Below are positions 5,178 to 6,610 of a DNA stretch of 6,610 bases, in pieces. Position numbers and translations under genes: made by a program. The stretch comes from Oscillospiraceae bacterium. Lineage in GTDB: Bacteria > Bacillota > Clostridia > Oscillospirales > Ruminococcaceae. Under the pieces are notes generated by a model that saw only the letters and a list, made by a program, of their open reading frames with translations, ran no database searches and was not told the origin of the DNA. The stretch covers positions 1 through 6,610 of the forward strand of contig JAITVU010000008.1 in the NCBI GenBank assembly GCA_031285645.1. The letters are read 5' to 3'. Within the stretch, counting starts at the first letter, position 1, and each line of letters begins with the position of its first letter.

Positions 5178-5220
5178 TTTAAAATTGTGTCGCAATTTTA
5201 AATACGCGGCAGACACCGCG
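5178..5220 (+). promoter_or_regulatory. Two leader hairpins before apbE
   Basis: TTTAAAATTG (5178-5187) pairs perfectly with CAATTTTAAA (5193-5202). CGCGG (5205-5209) pairs with CCGCG (5216-5220). The AT-rich then GC-rich order mirrors the leader of the radical SAM gene. No T-run follows, and it is too short and simple for an FMN riboswitch. Confidence 0.5.
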
Positions 5221-5240
5221 AGCCGTAAAGGACTGGTGAC

Positions 5241-6272
5241 TTGAAAAAGCTTCTGATATGGACTGTATGTATGTTCTTATTCCTGCCGGCCTGCGCAAAC
5301 AGGGGCAGTGAAAATAATCCGGTTTTCAGGACGCAGGACGGCTTACTGGGCACCGTCATCAATGTGTCCGTCTATGAAAACGTCAAGGAGCAGGTGCTGA
5401 CGGATATGGTCGCGCGTGTGCGCGATATCGACGCCATGATGGCCTCGCGGTCGGCACTGAGCGATCTGAGCGCGCTCAATAACAGCAGTGGCGAGGCGTT
5501 CACGCCGCCCCGGGCGCTCTATGATGTTATCGCGGCGGGACTGGACTGGTCGGCGCGCTCAAACGGCGCTTTTGACATCACAATCGGCCCCCTTGTCACG
5601 CTTTGGGATATCGGCGGGACGCCGAAAGTGCCTGATCAGGATCGCGTTGACGCCGCAAAAGCGCTTGTTGATTATAAAAAGGTTGAAATGGACCCGCAGG
5701 GCCCTTCCGTGCGCCTTCAGCCGGGCACGCGGATTGATCTGGGCGGCATCGCGAAGGGCTATGCCTGCGACGAGGCGGCCGCAATGCTGCGGGATGCCGG
5801 CGTCGGCCACGCCATCCTGGATTTTGGCGGCAACATCTATACAATCGGGGCAAAGCCTTCCGGCGCGCTGTGGAAAATCGCGATCAAAACCCCTGTCATC
5901 GGCGAGCAGGGCTATATCGGCCTGCTGCAGGTATCGGATGCCGCCGTTGTCACATCCGGCCCCTATGAGCGCTATTTTGAGCAGGACGGCGCACTGTTTC
6001 ACCATATCCTTGACCCCGATACGGGCTATCCCGCGCAGAGCGGCCTTTTATCCGTCACCATCGTCTGCGACAGCGCCATGCAGGCGGATGCGCTTTCCAC
6101 AGCCTGTTTTGTGATGGGCGCTGAAAAAGGGCTTGGCTTTTTATCCGGGATTGAGGGCGCCGAAGCGGTCTTTGTGCTCGACGATTTCAGCGTACGCGTC
6201 ACAAAGGGGCTGACAGGGTGCTTTCAGCTTCTTGATGAGCGCTTTGATCTGTATGAGGCCGACTTTACATAA
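5241..6272 (+). CDS. apbE: FAD:protein FMN transferase, ApbE lipoprotein
   Basis: A 343-aa ApbE-family protein, the usual family length. The family uses FAD and Mg2+ to attach FMN covalently to a Thr or Ser on target proteins such as Rnf/Nqr subunits and other extracytoplasmic flavoproteins. Residues 1-17 form a signal peptide with a lipobox (LPAC, Cys18), so it should be a membrane-anchored lipoprotein facing outward. Conserved motifs are all present: LWDIGG (121-126), DLGGIAKGYA (166-175), DFGGN (194-198), SGPYERYF (239-246), HHILDPDTG (254-262) and DALSTA (283-288), which contains metal-binding Asp and Thr positions. The TTG start is supported by AAAGGA at 5227-5232 with an 8-nt spacer, and by the signal peptide. 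A NusG-domain-II gene follows, a known genomic neighbour. The physiological flavinylation target is not in the window. Confidence 0.96.
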   Translation: MKKLLIWTVCMFLFLPACANRGSENNPVFRTQDGLLGTVINVSVYENVKEQVLTDMVARVRDIDAMMASRSALSDLSALNNSSGEAFTPPRALYDVIAAGLDWSARSNGAFDITIGPLVTLWDIGGTPKVPDQDRVDAAKALVDYKKVEMDPQGPSVRLQPGTRIDLGGIAKGYACDEAAAMLRDAGVGHAILDFGGNIYTIGAKPSGALWKIAIKTPVIGEQGYIGLLQVSDAAVVTSGPYERYFEQDGALFHHILDPDTGYPAQSGLLSVTIVCDSAMQADALSTACFVMGAEKGLGFLSGIEGAEAVFVLDDFSVRVTKGLTGCFQLLDERFDLYEADFT

Positions 6273-6319
6273 AACGGCAAAAAAAGAATCTGTATTCACC
6301 ATGCCGGAAATAAATGTCC

Positions 6320-6332
6320 CCGCTGTGAGCGG
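6320..6332. repeat. Small hairpin in the apbE-NusG_II spacer
   Basis: CCGCT (6320-6324) pairs with AGCGG (6328-6332) around GTG in the 132-nt spacer. No T-run follows. I see neither a convincing promoter nor a terminator in this spacer, so read-through from apbE is the simplest reading. Confidence 0.3.
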
Positions 6333-6404
6333 CGCGGTATGACCCCCTTGGTTCATTATAACCGGACCGCTTCCCAATGCGGCTCAAACAGGACGGTTAC
6401 ACAT

Positions 6405-6610
6405 ATGTTGAAAAAAGCGGATTTGCTGATCATAGGCGCGGTTTTGGCCGCCGCGACCCTCTTTTTTGTGGGATTCCGGCTGCTCAGCGGCGGCGGCGCC
6501 CAAAAACAGGCCGCTGTTTACATCGACGGCGAACTGGCTTACACGCTGCCGCTCCCCGATAAAGAGCAGCTTTTTTACATCACAACCGAGACAGGCTACA
6601 ATATTCTGTT
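6405..6610 (+). CDS. NusG domain II-containing protein, N-terminal part (runs off the window)
   Basis: An open frame from ATG at 6405 continues past the end; 68 codons are visible. It opens with two lysines and a hydrophobic segment (about residues 6-26), a single N-terminal membrane anchor or uncleaved signal. From about residue 35 the sequence AAVYIDGELAYTLPLPD and TETGYNIL resembles the start of the NusG_II beta domain (PF07009) found in small clostridial membrane proteins. In such proteins the domain is thought to act outside the membrane, not in transcription. Placement after apbE supports this, since ApbE, NusG_II and membrane redox or transporter genes often cluster. AGGA at 6390-6393 is a weak ribosome binding site 11 nt upstream. 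The cysteine-rich C-terminal end cannot be seen. Confidence 0.8.
   Translation, partial: MLKKADLLIIGAVLAAATLFFVGFRLLSGGGAQKQAAVYIDGELAYTLPLPDKEQLFYITTETGYNIL

Noticed and set aside
5145..5240. FMN or other riboswitch upstream of apbE
   Set aside because: The leader is under 100 nt and consists of two simple hairpins without the conserved core of known riboswitches.
6377..6562. 61-codon plus-strand frame near the right edge
   Set aside because: It overlaps the NusG_II gene in another frame and reads as arginine-rich, low-information sequence.

Overview
The window looks like chromosomal DNA from a fairly GC-rich member of the Bacillota, most likely class Clostridia. The basis is sigma-A-type promoters (three with 17-nt spacers and a perfect TATAAT), strong Shine-Dalgarno sites, TTG and GTG starts, and the gene families present. 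A radical SAM DNA-repair-like protein with its DUF4130-type partner, and apbE beside a NusG-domain-II protein, are both combinations I associate with Clostridia from general knowledge. The genus cannot be fixed from the sequence.

Layout. Positions 1-401 hold no convincing gene. They carry a possible leftward promoter (55-83), a strong rightward promoter (233-261) and a leader with three consecutive hairpins. The first unit is a 440-aa radical SAM protein (402-1724) followed by its 249-aa family partner (1927-2676). Together they form a conserved but biochemically uncharacterised bacterial pair thought to act in DNA repair or modification. The radical SAM protein adds a helix-hairpin-helix DNA-binding motif and a C-terminal QLSLF pentapeptide matching the sliding-clamp-binding consensus.

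Positions 2677-3375 are gene-free and packed with inverted repeats. They include a tandem pair of 47-bp near-identical units, several long hairpins and an intrinsic terminator at 3232-3257. A separate promoter (3299-3327) then drives a monocistronic gene (GTG start 3376, end 4959). Its product is an unusual 527-aa protein whose first fibronectin-III-like domain is interrupted by a long series of tryptophan repeats, followed by a second FnIII-like domain and a possible cohesin-like C-terminal domain. A GC-rich terminator (4970-4995) closes this unit.

After another hairpin-rich spacer and a promoter (5110-5138), a lipoprotein ApbE flavin transferase (TTG start 5241, end 6272) is followed by the start of a membrane-anchored NusG-domain-II protein (6405 to the window end). 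This last pair fits extracytoplasmic flavinylation and redox functions at the membrane.

The three transcription units appear functionally unrelated. The best candidates for new biology are the clamp motif on the radical SAM protein, the tryptophan super-repeat protein, and the palindromic intergenic region with its orphan terminator.
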